Assembly: GCA_018136815.1 (NCBI GenBank)
Contig: CM030939.1
Location: 2,364,808-2,428,807 of the forward strand
Length of the DNA stretch: 64,000 nucleotides
Direction of reading: 5' to 3'
From: Isochrysis galbana
Lineage: Eukaryota > Haptophyta > Isochrysidales > Isochrysidaceae
Numbering within the stretch: the first letter of the stretch is position 1; each line of letters opens with the position of its first letter. Positions 63,116 through 64,000 of this stretch are shown here, in pieces. The notes beneath the pieces were generated by a model that saw only the letters and a program-made list of their open reading frames with translations, searched no databases and was not told where the DNA came from. The position numbers and the translations under genes were made by a program.

Positions 63116-63154
63116 GGTCAAACAGGGGCTTTTTAACTATTAGTAAGGGCTGGG
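63116..63154 (-). repeat. Inverted copy of the 16.6 kb repeat
   Basis: It contains GCTTTTTAACTATTAGTAAG, the complement of the segment at 16578-16620. It lies 7 bp before a family B retroposon. Confidence 0.55.
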
Positions 63155-63160
63155 CCGCAC

Positions 63161-63675
63161 AACTAAGTTTATACACTTAGTTCGCCCATGGGGGGGCACG
63201 AGCCCCCCCCTCTCTCCACTCCCCCCCTGCCATGGGGGAGGAACCACCCATGCTCCTGGCATGCCTGATGGCTTGCCAGGAGCAGACTGCCATGCTGACT
63301 CACTCTCTCCCTGGCAGGCTCGCCTGCCTCACGCGTCCTGGCCTGTCGTGGCCAACCCATCGCTCCAACCCCCCCCCTCCCCCCCAGGTCGACAAGCAGA
63401 CAGGTGCAGCGTGGGGGCCCCCGAGGGAGAGGCAGGGGAGGCCAGGGCCCAGCCCCAGCCTCCTCTGCCCCCTGAGCTGGCCTTCAGGAGCCTCCAAGGG
63501 TCGCCAGGGGCAGCTGCAGGCCTGTCGCAGGCGCGCCATCGCGCGTGCCTGCAGGAGAGGGGAGAGAGAGCGCAGAGAAGGGGGTGGGCGGAGCGAGAGC
63601 TCCGCTCACCGAAAAATAGGTAAGTCCCGCACCTGTTTACAGGATAAGTCGGGTATGAGGCCGCCACCAGCCCGG
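63161..63675 (+). mobile_element. Family B retroposon, 3' truncated
   Basis: It starts AACTAAGTTTATACACTTAG (a two-base insertion in the loop), then TTCGCCCATGG and the G7/C9 hairpin. It includes the conserved GGTAAGTCCCGC...CCTGTTTACAGG block at 63619-63653. Similarity stops near 63675, where a minisatellite begins, so the 3' tail is absent. Confidence 0.8.
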
Positions 63676-63689
63676 TAGGCAGAGGACTT

Positions 63690-64000
63690 CTCCACCGCCC
63701 ACGTATCCACAGCCCACGTATCCACCGCCCACCTCTCCTCCTCCCACCTCTCCTCCTCCCACCTCTCCACCGCCTACCTCTCCACCACCCACCTCTCCAC
63801 CACCCACCTCTCCACCACCCACCTCTCCACCACCCACCTCTCCCACCTCTCCACCTCCACCCCCACCCTCACCACCCACCTCACCACCACCCACCTCTCC
63901 CACCTCTCCACCTCCACCCCCACCCTCACCACCCACCTCACCACCACCCACCTCTCCCACCTCTCCACCTCCACCCCCACCCTCACCACCCACCTCACCA
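63690..64000 (+). repeat. CCACC-rich minisatellite at window end
   Basis: Short CCACCCACCTCT units are followed by a higher-order unit of about 57 bp (CACCTCTCCACCTCCACCCC and onward), seen at least twice and cut by the window edge. Gly/Val/Glu ladder frames on the minus strand are artefacts. Confidence 0.85.

Overview
This is nuclear DNA from a eukaryote. It is GC-rich, with widely spaced genes, short GT-AG introns (77 to 273 bp) whose donors often read GTGCG or GTGAG, long purine/pyrimidine and G/C tracts, and many interspersed repeats. The gene content points to a flagellated photosynthetic protist. There is a cyanobacterial/plant-type IspH with an N-terminal extension (plastid MEP pathway), an alpha-tubulin acetyltransferase, a SHIPPO (STPGR) protein of ciliary microtubules, a class C GPCR, a secreted MAM-domain protein and an NADPH oxidase. 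A haptophyte or a pelagophyte-like stramenopile would fit, but the lineage is inference and no marker here settles it.

Layout. 1-3.6 kb holds repeats (families D and A). 3.6-7.3 kb encodes a GPCR with two PstS-like ectodomains. 7.7-9.1 kb has an inverted duplication of a short coding segment. 9.26-11.0 kb is a hAT-like DNA element carrying a BED finger ORF and split by a retroposon. 11.3-13.1 kb encodes the STPGR protein. 13.4-17.5 kb is retroposons plus a doubtful minus-strand gene. 18.0-19.5 kb encodes a nucleotide-sugar transporter. 21.7-23.5 kb is ispH. 24.3-26.2 kb is mobile-element DNA, including a MITE with long terminal inverted repeats. 27.2-27.9 kb (minus) is the tubulin acetyltransferase. 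29.4-30.7 kb is a three-exon unknown gene behind an 800 bp satellite. 31.7-33.15 kb is a broken gene split by a retroposon, with a hAT MITE at its 3' end. 34.3-38.3 kb (minus) encodes a large LamG-like multi-pass surface protein. 41-43 kb holds a frameshifted gene copy with a two-level nested insertion upstream. 43.7-47.6 kb (minus) encodes a large IQ plus zinc-finger protein. 49.9-51.6 kb encodes the MAM protein. 53.3-54.8 kb is a hAT element with intact ends and a chromodomain transposase remnant. 55.2-55.7 kb (minus) is the intact paralogue of the 41 kb gene. 58.2-62.4 kb encodes a DD3-3/NADPH-oxidase fusion. The window ends in a retroposon and a CCACC minisatellite.

The most unusual system is a set of short retroposon-like repeats (families A, B, D, G and a minus-strand element at 13.4 kb). 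Each starts with a short inverted repeat whose arms differ between families but remain complementary. A second hairpin overlapping an ATG follows a few bases later. Five members of this set, and two copies of a further family F that shares the 3' tail, are flanked by 13-19 bp direct repeats, as expected of target-primed reverse transcription. Two hAT elements, a hAT MITE and a longer-TSD MITE show that DNA transposons have also been active.
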